A stretch of DNA of 64,000 bases, taken from assembly GCF_004362195.1 (NCBI RefSeq), contig NZ_SNWG01000001.1, forward strand, positions 992,001 to 1,056,000, written 5' to 3'. The notes under the pieces were generated by a model. The model was not told the origin of the DNA. It saw only the letters and a program-made list of their open reading frames with translations, and ran no database searches. Source of the DNA: Microbacterium sp. BK668. GTDB lineage: Bacteria > Actinomycetota > Actinomycetes > Actinomycetales > Microbacteriaceae. Shown piece by piece: positions 34,803 through 43,326 of the stretch. Position 1 is the stretch's first letter; each line of letters opens with the position of its first letter. The translations under genes and the position numbers were made by a program.

Positions 34803-36032
34803 ATGACCCCCTCGCAGAGCCCGACGCTCGACACCTCCACGATCCGCATCATCGGGTCGGAGGAGCAGCACGTCGCGCACAACTACCACCCGCTCCCCGT
34901 GGTCATCTCGCGCGGAGAGGGATCCTGGGTGACGGATGTCGAGGGCAAGCGCTACCTCGACCTGCTCTCGGCGTATTCCGCCCTCAACTTCGGCCACCGG
35001 CATCCGGCTCTCGTCGCCGCCGCAGAGGAGCAGCTCGGACGCCTCACGCTCACGAGCCGCGCGTATCACAACGACCGGCTCGGGGAGTTCGCGACGGCGC
35101 TGGCCGACCTGTGCAAGAAGGACGTCGTGCTGCCCATGAACACGGGCGCCGAGGCCGTGGAGACGGGCATCAAGGTCGCCCGTGCGTGGGCGTACCGCGT
35201 GAAGGGCGTCGCGCCGTTCTCGGCGACGATCGTCGTGGCCAACGGCAACTTCCACGGGCGCACGACGACGATCGTCGGCTTCAGCGACGATCCGCAGGCG
35301 CGCGCCGACTTCGGTCCGTTCACGCCCGGGTTCGTGTCGGTGCCGTTCGGGGATGCCGAGGCCATCGAGGCGGCGATCACCCCCGAGACGGCTGCCGTCC
35401 TGGTGGAGCCGATCCAGGGCGAGGCGGGCGTCGTCATCCCGCCGAAGGGCTATCTGCGTGCCGTGCGCGAGATCTGCACGCGGCACGACGTGCTCTTCAT
35501 CGCGGACGAGATCCAGTCCGGCCTCGGCCGCGTGGGGGAGACCTTCGCGTGCGACCGGGAGGGTGTCGTGCCCGACGTCTACCTCCTCGGCAAGGCCCTG
35601 GGCGGAGGCATCCTCCCCCTCTCGGCGGTCGTCGCCGACCACGAGGTGCTCGGCGTCATCCAGCCGGGTGAGCACGGGTCGACCTTCGGCGGGAACCCGC
35701 TCGCGTCGGCCGTGGGCAAGCGGGTGGTCGAGATGCTCGCGACCGGGGAGTTCCAGACGCGGGCGGCCGCGCTCGGCGAGCACCTCGAGGCGAAGCTGGC
35801 CGAGCTCGTCGGCAACGGCGTGACGGCGGTTCGCATCGCGGGACTCTGGGCCGGGATCGACATCGATCCGGCCCGGGGCACGGGCCGCGACGTCGCCGAG
35901 CGTCTGCTCGCCCGCGGTGTGCTGGTCAAGGACACGCACGGGCAGACGATCCGCATCGCGCCGCCTCTGGTCATCCGCGCGACCGAGCTCGACTGGGCGG
36001 TCGAGCAGCTGAAGGTCGTCCTCGAGCCCTGA
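34803..36032 (+). CDS. rocD: Ornithine aminotransferase
   Basis: 409 residues, class-III PLP aminotransferase. It converts ornithine plus 2-oxoglutarate to glutamate semialdehyde plus glutamate. Landmarks: SAYSALNFGHRHPALVAAA, PMNTGAEAVETGIKVARAW, FHGRTTTIVGFSDD, LFIADEIQSGLGRVG and the PLP lysine in YLLGKALGGGILPLSA. It is paired with the upstream guanidino hydrolase in one operon. Glutamate semialdehyde/P5C made here is the substrate of the PutA dehydrogenase domain encoded 6 kb away. Confidence 0.93.
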   Translation: MTPSQSPTLDTSTIRIIGSEEQHVAHNYHPLPVVISRGEGSWVTDVEGKRYLDLLSAYSALNFGHRHPALVAAAEEQLGRLTLTSRAYHNDRLGEFATALADLCKKDVVLPMNTGAEAVETGIKVARAWAYRVKGVAPFSATIVVANGNFHGRTTTIVGFSDDPQARADFGPFTPGFVSVPFGDAEAIEAAITPETAAVLVEPIQGEAGVVIPPKGYLRAVREICTRHDVLFIADEIQSGLGRVGETFACDREGVVPDVYLLGKALGGGILPLSAVVADHEVLGVIQPGEHGSTFGGNPLASAVGKRVVEMLATGEFQTRAAALGEHLEAKLAELVGNGVTAVRIAGLWAGIDIDPARGTGRDVAERLLARGVLVKDTHGQTIRIAPPLVIRATELDWAVEQLKVVLEP

Positions 36033-36053
36033 CGGCGCCCGGCCCCGAGCGGT

Positions 36054-36129
36054 CGGAAACAGGCGATCCGGCGGAGACAGGAAGATCGCCGACACCTCCG
36101 CCTGTCCTCGGCGAGTCGCCTGTTTTCGG
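36054..36129. repeat. Four-unit intergenic element E2
   Basis: Direct units CGGAAACAGGCGA (36054) and CGGAGACAGGAAGA (36072), then inverted units CCGCCTGTCCTCGG (about 36098) and TCGCCTGTTTTCGG (36116). Pitch 18 bp in both pairs. It lies between convergent genes and may act as a terminator. Confidence 0.75.
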
Positions 36130-36149
36130 GGACGGACGGATGCTGGGAC

Positions 36150-37814
36150 TCAGGCCACGCTGACGTTCAGCTGCTGCCAGCCCGTCGCGCCGTCGGGCTC
36201 GGGCCACGAATCCTTCTCGGTCTGCGTCTCGCCGACGGCGTTGGTCGCGCGGCAGCGGATGGAATGCTGACCGGGCGCGGCCCGCCAGGGGAGCGACCAC
36301 TGCACCCACGTGTCGTCCGAGATCGCCGTGGCGAGGGTCGCCTCCTGCCACGGACCGTCGTCGATCTGCACCTCGACCTTCGACACCCCGACGTGCTGCT
36401 GCCACGCGACGCCGGCGATCACGGTGTCGCCGGGGCTCAGACCCTGGTTCCGCCGGGGCACGTCGATGCGCGACTGGAGCTTGACGGGACCCTTCGCCGA
36501 CCAGCCGCGGTCCGTCCAGTACGCACGGGCCCGATCGAACCGGGTGACCTCGAGCTCGGTCACCCACTTGGTCGCCGAGACGTAGCCGTACAGCCCGGGC
36601 ACGACCATGCGCACGGGGAAGCCGTGCTCGGCCGGCAGCGGCTCGTCGTTCATCCCGACGGCGAGGATGGCGTTGCGATCCTCCTCCTGAAGCACTTCGA
36701 GGGGAGTGGAGGCCGTGAAGCCGTCGATCGACCGTGACAGCACCATGTCGGCGTCCGCCGTCGGCCGCGCGCGGGCGAGCAGATCGCGGATGGGGTGACC
36801 CAGCCACTTCGCGTTGCCGATGAGGTTCCCGCCGACCGGGTTCGAGACGCACACGAGCGTCGTCCAGCTCTCCTCCAGCGGCAGGCTGAGGAGTTCGTCC
36901 CAGTCGATCACCACCTCCTCCTCGACCATGCCGAAGATGCGCAGGCTCCAGGTCGCCGGGTCGACCTGCGGCACGATGAGGGCGGTGTCTATCCGGTAGA
37001 AGCTCCGGTTGGGCGTCACGACGGGCACCGCGCCCACCACGTCGACCTGGGCTCCCGCCGGCACGGCCGGAGCGGGCATGGCGGGCCTCGGCAGGCGAAG
37101 AGTGCTGCGCACCGCCTCCACCGTCCGCACCCCGGCGCGCAGAGCGGATCCGAGTGCGGCCGTGAGGATCCCGGCGGCGGCGGCCGAGCCCGCCCAGACG
37201 AGGAACCGCCGCCGAGAAGCATCCGCCGGGCCGCGCACGTCCTCGCCGGTCCCGACCGCGTCGTCGTCCGGATGGTCCTCGTCGGGCATGGCGAGCACCG
37301 CCGGCGATGCTGCCTCCGCGGCCGCGGCCGCGGCCTCCGCGTCCGTCGCCCGCCACGCCAGTCGCGTCAGCACCCGCAGGACCACGGCGGCGGCGAGGCC
37401 CGCGATCAGCGGGGGGAGCCACGACATCTCCGTCGCTTCCGTCCGCGTCATGGCGAGCCCCGCCACGACCGTGCCGAGGCCCGCGCAGATCGTGACTCCC
37501 CACCAGGGCCGCCGCGCCTCGAGGACGCCGACTCCGGCGGCGGCGACGAGCAGCACGATCGCGATCCCGACGAGCAGGGCGACCTTGTCGCCGGTCCCGA
37601 ACAGCGAGATCGCGGCATCCTTCGCCCACGACGGCGCGAGATCGATGAGCACTCCGCCCACGACGGAGAAGGGACTCGAAGGCGACGCCACGATCGCCGC
37701 GACGAACTCGCCGACACCGGCCCCCAGCACGACGGCTGCCACGCCCGCGGCCGCGCCCGTGAGGAGCGAGGGCCGCGGCGCGACGTCGGGAGGTGCGACC
37801 GCCGCACGGGTCAT
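36150..37814 (-). CDS. Membrane-anchored sulfite-oxidase-family molybdopterin oxidoreductase
   Basis: 554 residues from the ATG at 37814. Residues 10 to about 165 hold four or five membrane helices. A cytoplasmic Asp/Ala-rich stretch follows, then RRRFLVWAGSAAAAGILTAA, which looks like a Tat signal placed internally. The soluble part is the SUOX/YedY fold: FYRIDTALIVPQVDPATWSL, the Mo-ligating Cys in TTLVCVSNPVGGNLIGNAKW, and the C-terminal Mo-co dimerisation domain (GVSKVEVQIDDGPWQEATLA, WSLPWRAAPGQHSIRCRATN). The catalytic domain is expected outside. Physiological substrate unknown; no heme partner gene is adjacent. Confidence 0.88.
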   Translation of the reverse strand: MTRAAVAPPDVAPRPSLLTGAAAGVAAVVLGAGVGEFVAAIVASPSSPFSVVGGVLIDLAPSWAKDAAISLFGTGDKVALLVGIAIVLLVAAAGVGVLEARRPWWGVTICAGLGTVVAGLAMTRTEATEMSWLPPLIAGLAAAVVLRVLTRLAWRATDAEAAAAAAEAASPAVLAMPDEDHPDDDAVGTGEDVRGPADASRRRFLVWAGSAAAAGILTAALGSALRAGVRTVEAVRSTLRLPRPAMPAPAVPAGAQVDVVGAVPVVTPNRSFYRIDTALIVPQVDPATWSLRIFGMVEEEVVIDWDELLSLPLEESWTTLVCVSNPVGGNLIGNAKWLGHPIRDLLARARPTADADMVLSRSIDGFTASTPLEVLQEEDRNAILAVGMNDEPLPAEHGFPVRMVVPGLYGYVSATKWVTELEVTRFDRARAYWTDRGWSAKGPVKLQSRIDVPRRNQGLSPGDTVIAGVAWQQHVGVSKVEVQIDDGPWQEATLATAISDDTWVQWSLPWRAAPGQHSIRCRATNAVGETQTEKDSWPEPDGATGWQQLNVSVA

Positions 37815-37820
37815 AGCGCG

Positions 37821-37826
37821 AGCATA
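37821..37826 (-). promoter_or_regulatory. Leaderless-type -10 (TATGCT) of the molybdoenzyme gene
   Basis: Six bases before the start at 37814. It supports this start over longer upstream frames. Confidence 0.55.
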
Positions 37827-37891
37827 CGTCCGATCGGCAGGGCCCGGGCGGGGCGGAGCGCACGGAAACACAGCGGCAACACGCCCCGGAC

Positions 37892-37897
37892 TAGGCT
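37892..37897 (+). promoter_or_regulatory. Leaderless-type -10 (TAGGCT) of the ATP-grasp operon
   Basis: Six bases before the ATG at 37904. Confidence 0.6.
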
Positions 37898-37903
37898 CGT
37901 GCC

Positions 37904-39748
37904 ATGGGCGATCTGTTCGACGGCTACGGCTCCACTCTGGCGCCGCGCAAGACCGCATCAGGCACGCCTGCGTTCGACGAGATGTTCGGCTCTCCCGCCC
38001 ATCCGGGCGCCCCTGCCGAGTCGCGCGACGCCTACCGCGAGCTCTACCAGGCGCTCGCGCAGATGACGCAGGATGAGCTGCGCGGACGCACCGATTCGCT
38101 CGCCAGCTCCTACCTCGCCCAGGGCGTCACGTTCGACTTCGCCGGAGAGGAGCGCCCGTTCCCGCTCGACGCCGTGCCGCGCATCATCGAGTACGACGAG
38201 TGGTCGCGCATCGAGGCGGGGGTGAAGCAGCGCGTCCACGCGCTCGAGGCCTTCCTCGACGACGCCTATGGGCACCAGCACTGCGTGCGCGACGGCGTGC
38301 TGCCGGCCGCGCTCATCGCCTCGTCCCAGTACTTCTACCGCCAGGCTGCCGGCATCCACTCGGCCAACGGCGTGCGCATCCAGGTATCGGGGATCGACCT
38401 CATCCGCGACGAGCACGGCGAGATGCGCGTGCTCGAGGACAACGTGCGCGTTCCCTCGGGCGTCAGCTACGTCATCTCGAACCGCCGCGTCATGGCCCAG
38501 ACCCTTCCCGAGCTCTTCGTCTCGATGCGCGTCCGGCCGGTGGGCGACTATCCGAACAAGCTCCTCGCTGCCCTGCGCGCGTCGGCCCCCGCGGGCATCG
38601 ACGATCCGAACGTCGTCGTGCTGACGCCGGGGGTCTACAACTCGGCCTACTTCGAGCACACGCTGCTTGCGCGGCTGATGGGCGTCGAGCTCGTCGAGGG
38701 GCGCGATCTGCTGTGCGTCGGCGGCAAGGTGTTCATGCGCACGACGCGGGGACCCAAGCGCGTCGACGTCATCTACCGCCGGGTCGACGACGACTTCCTC
38801 GACCCGCTGCAGTTCCGCGCCGACTCCATGCTCGGGGCGCCGGGGCTCATGCTCGCCGCGCGCCTCGGCAACGTCACGATCGCCAACGCCGTGGGCAACG
38901 GCGTCGCCGACGACAAGCTGCTCTACACGTACGTCCCCGACCTCATCCGCTACTACCTGGCGGAGGAGCCGATCCTCAAGAACGTCGACACCTGGCGCCT
39001 CGAGGATCCGAACGCCCTCGAAGAGGTGCTCGACCGGCTGGACGAGCTCGTCGTGAAGCCGGTGGACGGATCGGGCGGCAAGGGTCTGGTCGTGGGCCCG
39101 GATGCCTCACCCGCGGAGCTGGCGAAGCTGCGCAAGCGGCTGCTCGCCGACCCGCGCGGGTGGATCGCGCAGCCCGTCGTCATGCTCTCGACCATCCCGA
39201 CGCTCGTGGAGGACGGGATGCGGCCGCGCCACGCCGATCTCCGGCCCTTCGCCGTCAACGACGGCGATGACGTCTGGGTGCTCCCCGGCGGTCTCACGCG
39301 CGTCGCCCTTCCCGAGGGCCAGCTCGTCGTGAACTCCTCCCAGGGCGGTGGGTCGAAGGACACGTGGATCGTGGGCGGCTCCGCCCCCGGACACGTCGAA
39401 TACGGACAGGGTCAGGGCCTGCCGGGGCTCGTGGCCGACCAGGCGGCGACCATCACGGCGGCGATCCCGATCATCTACGACGGGCAGCCGGCCGTGACCC
39501 ATTCGCCGCAGGACCGACCCCGGTCGCGCGTCGAGCAGCAGGCGCAGCAGCAGCAACAGCAGCAGGGCCTGGGCGTCCAGTCCCAGACCGTGGGCACGAT
39601 GTCCCAGTCCCACATCATCGGAGCCTCCCTGTTCGACCCTGCGCCACGCCCACGGGCCGGTGGGGGCTCGGGGACCGGTCAGTCCCCGGTCGTCGAGCGA
39701 GCGAAGCGAGACCAAACGCGCCGGCCCTCCGAGGAGACGCCGTGCTGA
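37904..39748 (+). CDS. Circularly permuted ATP-grasp type 2 protein
   Basis: 614 residues. Core motifs: DFAGEERPFPLDAVPRIIEY, SSQYFYRQAAGIHSANGVRI, DLIRDEHGEMRVLEDNVRVP (nucleotide-binding region), VVKPVDGSGGKGLVVGPDAS and LRPFAVNDGDDVWVLPGGLTRV. Members occur in operons with an alpha-E protein and a transglutaminase, as here, and are predicted to ligate or modify peptides; biochemical role unproven. The C-terminal ~90 residues are low-complexity with a glutamine run, and the last segment (VVERAKRDQT) is encoded by a REP-like repeat, suggesting that the tail was extended by the repeat. Confidence 0.9.
   Translation: MGDLFDGYGSTLAPRKTASGTPAFDEMFGSPAHPGAPAESRDAYRELYQALAQMTQDELRGRTDSLASSYLAQGVTFDFAGEERPFPLDAVPRIIEYDEWSRIEAGVKQRVHALEAFLDDAYGHQHCVRDGVLPAALIASSQYFYRQAAGIHSANGVRIQVSGIDLIRDEHGEMRVLEDNVRVPSGVSYVISNRRVMAQTLPELFVSMRVRPVGDYPNKLLAALRASAPAGIDDPNVVVLTPGVYNSAYFEHTLLARLMGVELVEGRDLLCVGGKVFMRTTRGPKRVDVIYRRVDDDFLDPLQFRADSMLGAPGLMLAARLGNVTIANAVGNGVADDKLLYTYVPDLIRYYLAEEPILKNVDTWRLEDPNALEEVLDRLDELVVKPVDGSGGKGLVVGPDASPAELAKLRKRLLADPRGWIAQPVVMLSTIPTLVEDGMRPRHADLRPFAVNDGDDVWVLPGGLTRVALPEGQLVVNSSQGGGSKDTWIVGGSAPGHVEYGQGQGLPGLVADQAATITAAIPIIYDGQPAVTHSPQDRPRSRVEQQAQQQQQQQGLGVQSQTVGTMSQSHIIGASLFDPAPRPRAGGGSGTGQSPVVERAKRDQTRRPSEETPC
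39686..39719 (+). repeat. REP-like motif, copy C, in the ATP-grasp gene 3' end
   Basis: CCCGGTCGTCGAGCGAGCGA then AGCGAGACCAAACGC. It encodes part of the protein's C-terminus, including the Arg/Lys/Asp-rich end, just before the stop. Confidence 0.65.
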
Positions 39749-40674
39749 GCCGGATCGCCGAGAGCCTCTTCTGGATCGGCCGGTACATCGAGCGCAGCGA
39801 CGGCACCGCGCGCATCCTCGACGTGCACCTGCAGCTGCTCCTCGAGGACCCGTGGATCGACGAGGACACGGCGTGCCGGTCGCTCCTGGCCGTCATGGGC
39901 TCCTTCCCGGCCGCCGACATCGACAGGGTGACCCGCGAGGACGTGCTCGCGCGGCTCGCCGTCGACCGGATGAACCCGTCGAGCATCGCGTACTCCCTCA
40001 CCGCGGCCCGCGAGAACGCCCGTCGGGCCCGCGAGATCGTCAGCACCGAGCTCTGGGAATGCCTCAACACCACGAACTCGAGGATGCCTCGGCGCCTCCA
40101 GACGGAGAAGGTGCACGAGTTCTTCCAATGGGTCCGCGAGCGGGCCGCGCTCGCGGTCGGCATCGTCGACTCCTCCACGAGCCGCGACGAGGCGTGGCAG
40201 TTCTTCACCCTCGGCCGGAGCATCGAGCGGGCCGACATGACGGCGCGCCTGCTCGCGACGCGGTCGCTGACCGAGGCATCCGGTCCCTCCTGGACGACGA
40301 TCCTGCGGTCGTGCGGCGCCTACGAGGCGTACCTGCGCACCTATCGCGGCATGCCGAGCGCGAAGAACGCCGCGGAGTTCCTGCTGCTGGACCGCCTGTT
40401 CCCGCGGTCGATCATCTACTCGATCTCACGTGCCGAGGACTGCATGAGCGCCATCGACCCGCGGGCCGACCGTGTGGGGCACTCCAACACGGTGCTGCGG
40501 GCGCTCGGCCGCATCCGCAACGACCTGGAGTATCGACCCATCAGCGAGATCCTCGGCGAGCTGCCGCGCCACATGGACCGCGTGCAGAAGGTCACGCGCG
40601 AGGCATCCGAGGCCATCCGCTCGAGGTTCTTCCCGACGCAGGCGGAGCCCAGCTGGATCGGAGAGCTGTCGTGA
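39742..40674 (+). CDS. Alpha-E domain protein (DUF403)
   Basis: 310 residues from GTG, overlapping the ATP-grasp stop by 7 bp. All-helical family with LSRIAESLFWIGRYIERSDG at the start, NPSSIAYSLTAARENARRAR, RDEAWQFFTLGRSIERADMT and FLLLDRLFPRSIIYSISRAE. It is the constant partner of the permuted ATP-grasp and the transglutaminase-like protein; the biochemical role is unproven. Overlaps on both sides indicate a translationally coupled operon. Confidence 0.92.
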   Translation: MLSRIAESLFWIGRYIERSDGTARILDVHLQLLLEDPWIDEDTACRSLLAVMGSFPAADIDRVTREDVLARLAVDRMNPSSIAYSLTAARENARRAREIVSTELWECLNTTNSRMPRRLQTEKVHEFFQWVRERAALAVGIVDSSTSRDEAWQFFTLGRSIERADMTARLLATRSLTEASGPSWTTILRSCGAYEAYLRTYRGMPSAKNAAEFLLLDRLFPRSIIYSISRAEDCMSAIDPRADRVGHSNTVLRALGRIRNDLEYRPISEILGELPRHMDRVQKVTREASEAIRSRFFPTQAEPSWIGELS

Positions 40675-41516
40675 GGCGCCTGCGCATCGAGCACGCGACG
40701 GGCTTCTCGTACCAGGGCGACGTCTCGGCCTCGTACAACGAGGCGCGGATGCTGCCGAGCTCCACCGACAGTCAGTTCGTGCTGAGTTCCGCCCTCGAGA
40801 TCGATCCGTCGACGTCGGTCAACCAGTACCTCGACTACTTCGGCACCAGGGTCGCGGCCTTCGATGTGCTCTCGCCGCACTCCGAGCTCAAGATCACGGC
40901 GCGCTCGCTCGTCGAGGTGCGCCCGCGCCCCATCGAGCACGTGGACGTCACATGGGACCGGCTCGCCCGGGAGGTCGGGCGTGCGATCGAGACCGTCGAG
41001 CAGCTTGGCCAGAGCATCCGGACGAAGCCGCATCCCGAGGTGGCAGACATCGCCCGGTCGATCGCGAGCCGGCACGACCACCCCGGCCGCGCCGCGCACG
41101 CGATCGCGGAGGCGATCGGCGACGCCGTGGAGTACATGCACGGCATCACGGGCGTCCACTCGACGGCCGCAGAGGCCTGGGACGCCCGCAAGGGCGTCTG
41201 CCAGGACATGGCGCACATCACGCTCGGCGCCCTGCGCGAGGTCGGCATCCCCGCCCGCTACGTGTCGGGCTACCTCCACCCGAAGCCCAACGCGGAGGTC
41301 GGCCAGGCCGTCACCGGCGAGTCGCACGCCTGGGTCGAGTGGTTCGCGGGGGACTGGCAGGGCTTCGACCCGACGAACAACATCGAGATCGGCGACCGTC
41401 ATGTCCTCGTCGGCCGTGGCCGGGACTACAACGACGTGCCGCCGCTGCGCGGTGTGTACGCGGGACCCTTCAAGAGCCACCTGCACGTCAAGGTGAGCAT
41501 CACTCGCGAGTCCTGA
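40671..41516 (+). CDS. Transglutaminase-like cysteine peptidase family protein
   Basis: 281 residues from GTG (GTGA overlap with the upstream stop). An N-terminal beta domain (LRIEHATGFSYQGDVSASYN, ITARSLVEVRPRP) is followed by the papain-like triad: Cys in ARKGVCQDMAH, His in ESHAWVEWF, Asp in FDPTNNIEIGD. Third member of the ATP-grasp/alpha-E/transglutaminase module. The enzyme could hydrolyse or form amide bonds in a product of the ATP-grasp ligase. Confidence 0.92.
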   Translation: MRRLRIEHATGFSYQGDVSASYNEARMLPSSTDSQFVLSSALEIDPSTSVNQYLDYFGTRVAAFDVLSPHSELKITARSLVEVRPRPIEHVDVTWDRLAREVGRAIETVEQLGQSIRTKPHPEVADIARSIASRHDHPGRAAHAIAEAIGDAVEYMHGITGVHSTAAEAWDARKGVCQDMAHITLGALREVGIPARYVSGYLHPKPNAEVGQAVTGESHAWVEWFAGDWQGFDPTNNIEIGDRHVLVGRGRDYNDVPPLRGVYAGPFKSHLHVKVSITRES

Positions 41517-41544
41517 GGCCTCCGCACCCGGCGGTTCGCTCGCG

Positions 41545-41618
41545 GACGTCGGAGGATCGCGCTCACGTCGGAGGATCTGCGACGGATGCTCCGACATCCG
41601 CGCGATTCTCCGACCCTC
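41545..41618. repeat. Four-unit element E3, overlapping the 3' end of the MFS gene
   Basis: Direct units GACGTCGGAGGATCGCG (41545) and CACGTCGGAGGATCTGCG (41564), then inverted units GATGCTCCGACATCC (41585) and CGCGATTCTCCGACCCTCG (41601). Pitch 19 bp in both pairs. The MFS stop codon lies inside it, so its last ~15 residues are element-encoded. Confidence 0.75.
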
Positions 41619-43224
41619 GTTCGCGGCGACCGGCCGGCTCGTCGTCGCCGGCCTCCGGCCGGCGCCCCCGGCCGAGCGACAGGGTCGCGGCGAGGCCGAC
41701 GACGAGGAAGCCCGCCGCCGCGAAGGCGGCGTAGCGCGTCCCCTCGGAGAGCGCGGCCTTCGCGTCGTCGGCGAGCTGCGCGGTCTGCGGGGACTGCTCG
41801 AGACCCGCGATCGCGCCGCCCGCGCTGTCGACGACGGCGGAGACGACCTGGTCCCGCTGCTCTCCGGGGATGCCTCGGTCGTCGAGCTTCGCCGTGAGGA
41901 CGCCGGACGTCGTCGAGAACAGGATCGTGCCGAGGATTGCGATGCCGAGCGCGGCGCCCAGCTGGCGGGCGGTCGACTGGGTCCCCGAAGCCTGGCCGCT
42001 CTCGGCGACCGGCACGTCGACGAGCACCACGCCGGTGAGCTGGGCCGTCGCAAGTCCCACGCCGAACCCGTAGACGAAGAGCGCGGGCACGAGCGGCACC
42101 CACGAGGCATCCGGGGCGATGACGAAGCCGATCGCCGCCACGCCGACGATCTCGGCCAGGATGCCGACCCGGACGATCCAGACCGCCGAGACGCGACCGC
42201 TGAACGCGCCCGCGAAGCCGCTCGCGACGAACGAGCCGATCGCGAGGGAGAGCAGGATGAAGCCGGTCTGGAGCGCATCGAACCCGAGCACGAACTGCAG
42301 CCACAGGGGCAGGGCGAGGATGATGCCGAACTCGCCCAGCGAGACGATCATCGCGGTGATGTTGCCGTTGCGGAACGACGGGATGCGGAAGAGCCTGAAT
42401 GCCACGAGCGCAGGTCTGCCGAGCCGGCGCCGGCGCAGCCCCCACCAGATGAACACCACGGTCCCGACGGCGGCGACGGCGAACGCGATGGGAACGGGTG
42501 ACAGTGTGAAGGGCCACTCCCAGTCGCCGATCGTGAGCTTCTTGTCGGTGAGCCACCAGCCGTACGTGCGGCCCTCGATGAGGGCGAAGACGAGCGCGGC
42601 GATCGTGATGATCGAGAGCACGCCGCCGACGACGTCGATCCCCTCGACGTCGCCGCGGGATTCGTCGACCGTCAAGAGGAGGCCGACGACGATCAGGATG
42701 CCGAGCGGCACGTTGATGAGGAACGCCCAGTTCCACGAGAACGCTGTGGTGAGCCAGCCGCCGAGAAGCGGTCCGACGGCCACCATCCCTCCGATGGTGG
42801 ATCCCCAGACCGCGAAGGCGATGCCGCGCTCCCGGCCGCGGAACGTGGCGTTCAGGAGCGACAGCGAGGTCGGGAGGATCATGGCGCCGCCGATGCCCTG
42901 GACGAAGCGCGCGAGGATCAGCGCCTCACCCGTGGGCGCCGCGGCGGCTCCGATCGACGCGAGCGTGAAGACGACGACGCCGATCAGCATCATCCGTCGT
43001 CGTCCGACCCTGTCGGCGATGCTCCCGAAGACGAGCAGCAGCGAGGCGAACACGAACGTGTACGCCTCCTGGACCCACAGAACCTCGGTGGAGGTGAGCC
43101 CCAGGTCGTCGACGATCGAGGGGATCGCGACGTTGACGATCGTCGAGTCGACGATGATCAGCGCGACGGCGACGCTGATGAAGACGAGGCCCGCCCAGCG
43201 GCGACGACTCGATGCATCCGACAT
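41563..43224 (-). CDS. MFS drug exporter, DHA2 (14-helix, EmrB/QacA-like)
   Basis: 553 residues. Signature motif C-like and A motifs: VDSTIVNVAIPSIVDDLGL at helix 1, GSIADRVGRRRMMLIGVVVF (motif A), GIGGAMILPTSLSLL and LGGWLTTAFSWNWAFLINVP, the DHA2 hallmark. Fourteen hydrophobic segments fit. It should export a drug or lipophilic metabolite by proton antiport. A perfect palindrome 2 bp before the start suggests tight repression. The gene ends within element E3. Confidence 0.9.
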   Translation of the reverse strand: MSDASSRRRWAGLVFISVAVALIIVDSTIVNVAIPSIVDDLGLTSTEVLWVQEAYTFVFASLLLVFGSIADRVGRRRMMLIGVVVFTLASIGAAAAPTGEALILARFVQGIGGAMILPTSLSLLNATFRGRERGIAFAVWGSTIGGMVAVGPLLGGWLTTAFSWNWAFLINVPLGILIVVGLLLTVDESRGDVEGIDVVGGVLSIITIAALVFALIEGRTYGWWLTDKKLTIGDWEWPFTLSPVPIAFAVAAVGTVVFIWWGLRRRRLGRPALVAFRLFRIPSFRNGNITAMIVSLGEFGIILALPLWLQFVLGFDALQTGFILLSLAIGSFVASGFAGAFSGRVSAVWIVRVGILAEIVGVAAIGFVIAPDASWVPLVPALFVYGFGVGLATAQLTGVVLVDVPVAESGQASGTQSTARQLGAALGIAILGTILFSTTSGVLTAKLDDRGIPGEQRDQVVSAVVDSAGGAIAGLEQSPQTAQLADDAKAALSEGTRYAAFAAAGFLVVGLAATLSLGRGRRPEAGDDEPAGRRERGSENRADVGASVADPPT

Positions 43225-43226
43225 GT

Positions 43227-43243
43227 CGCTAGCTTATCTAGCG
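43227..43243 (-). promoter_or_regulatory. Perfect palindromic operator at the MFS exporter start
   Basis: CGCTAGCTTATCTAGCG: arms CGCTAG/CTAGCG with a 5-bp spacer, beginning two bases upstream of the ATG and overlapping likely promoter bases. Typical of a TetR- or MarR-type site. No such regulator is adjacent. Confidence 0.6.
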
Positions 43244-43326
43244 ATTTACGGGTTCGGCTACCAGTCAGTCGAGAATTCTTTCCGACCCGACGGATTCGAC
43301 TGCCGTTCGAGCGTCTCGTCTTGCGG

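Noticed and set aside
39530..39570. Glutamine run in the ATP-grasp protein as a sign of a sequencing error
   Set aside because: The frame continues without disruption to a stop that overlaps the next gene properly; treated as a low-complexity tail.
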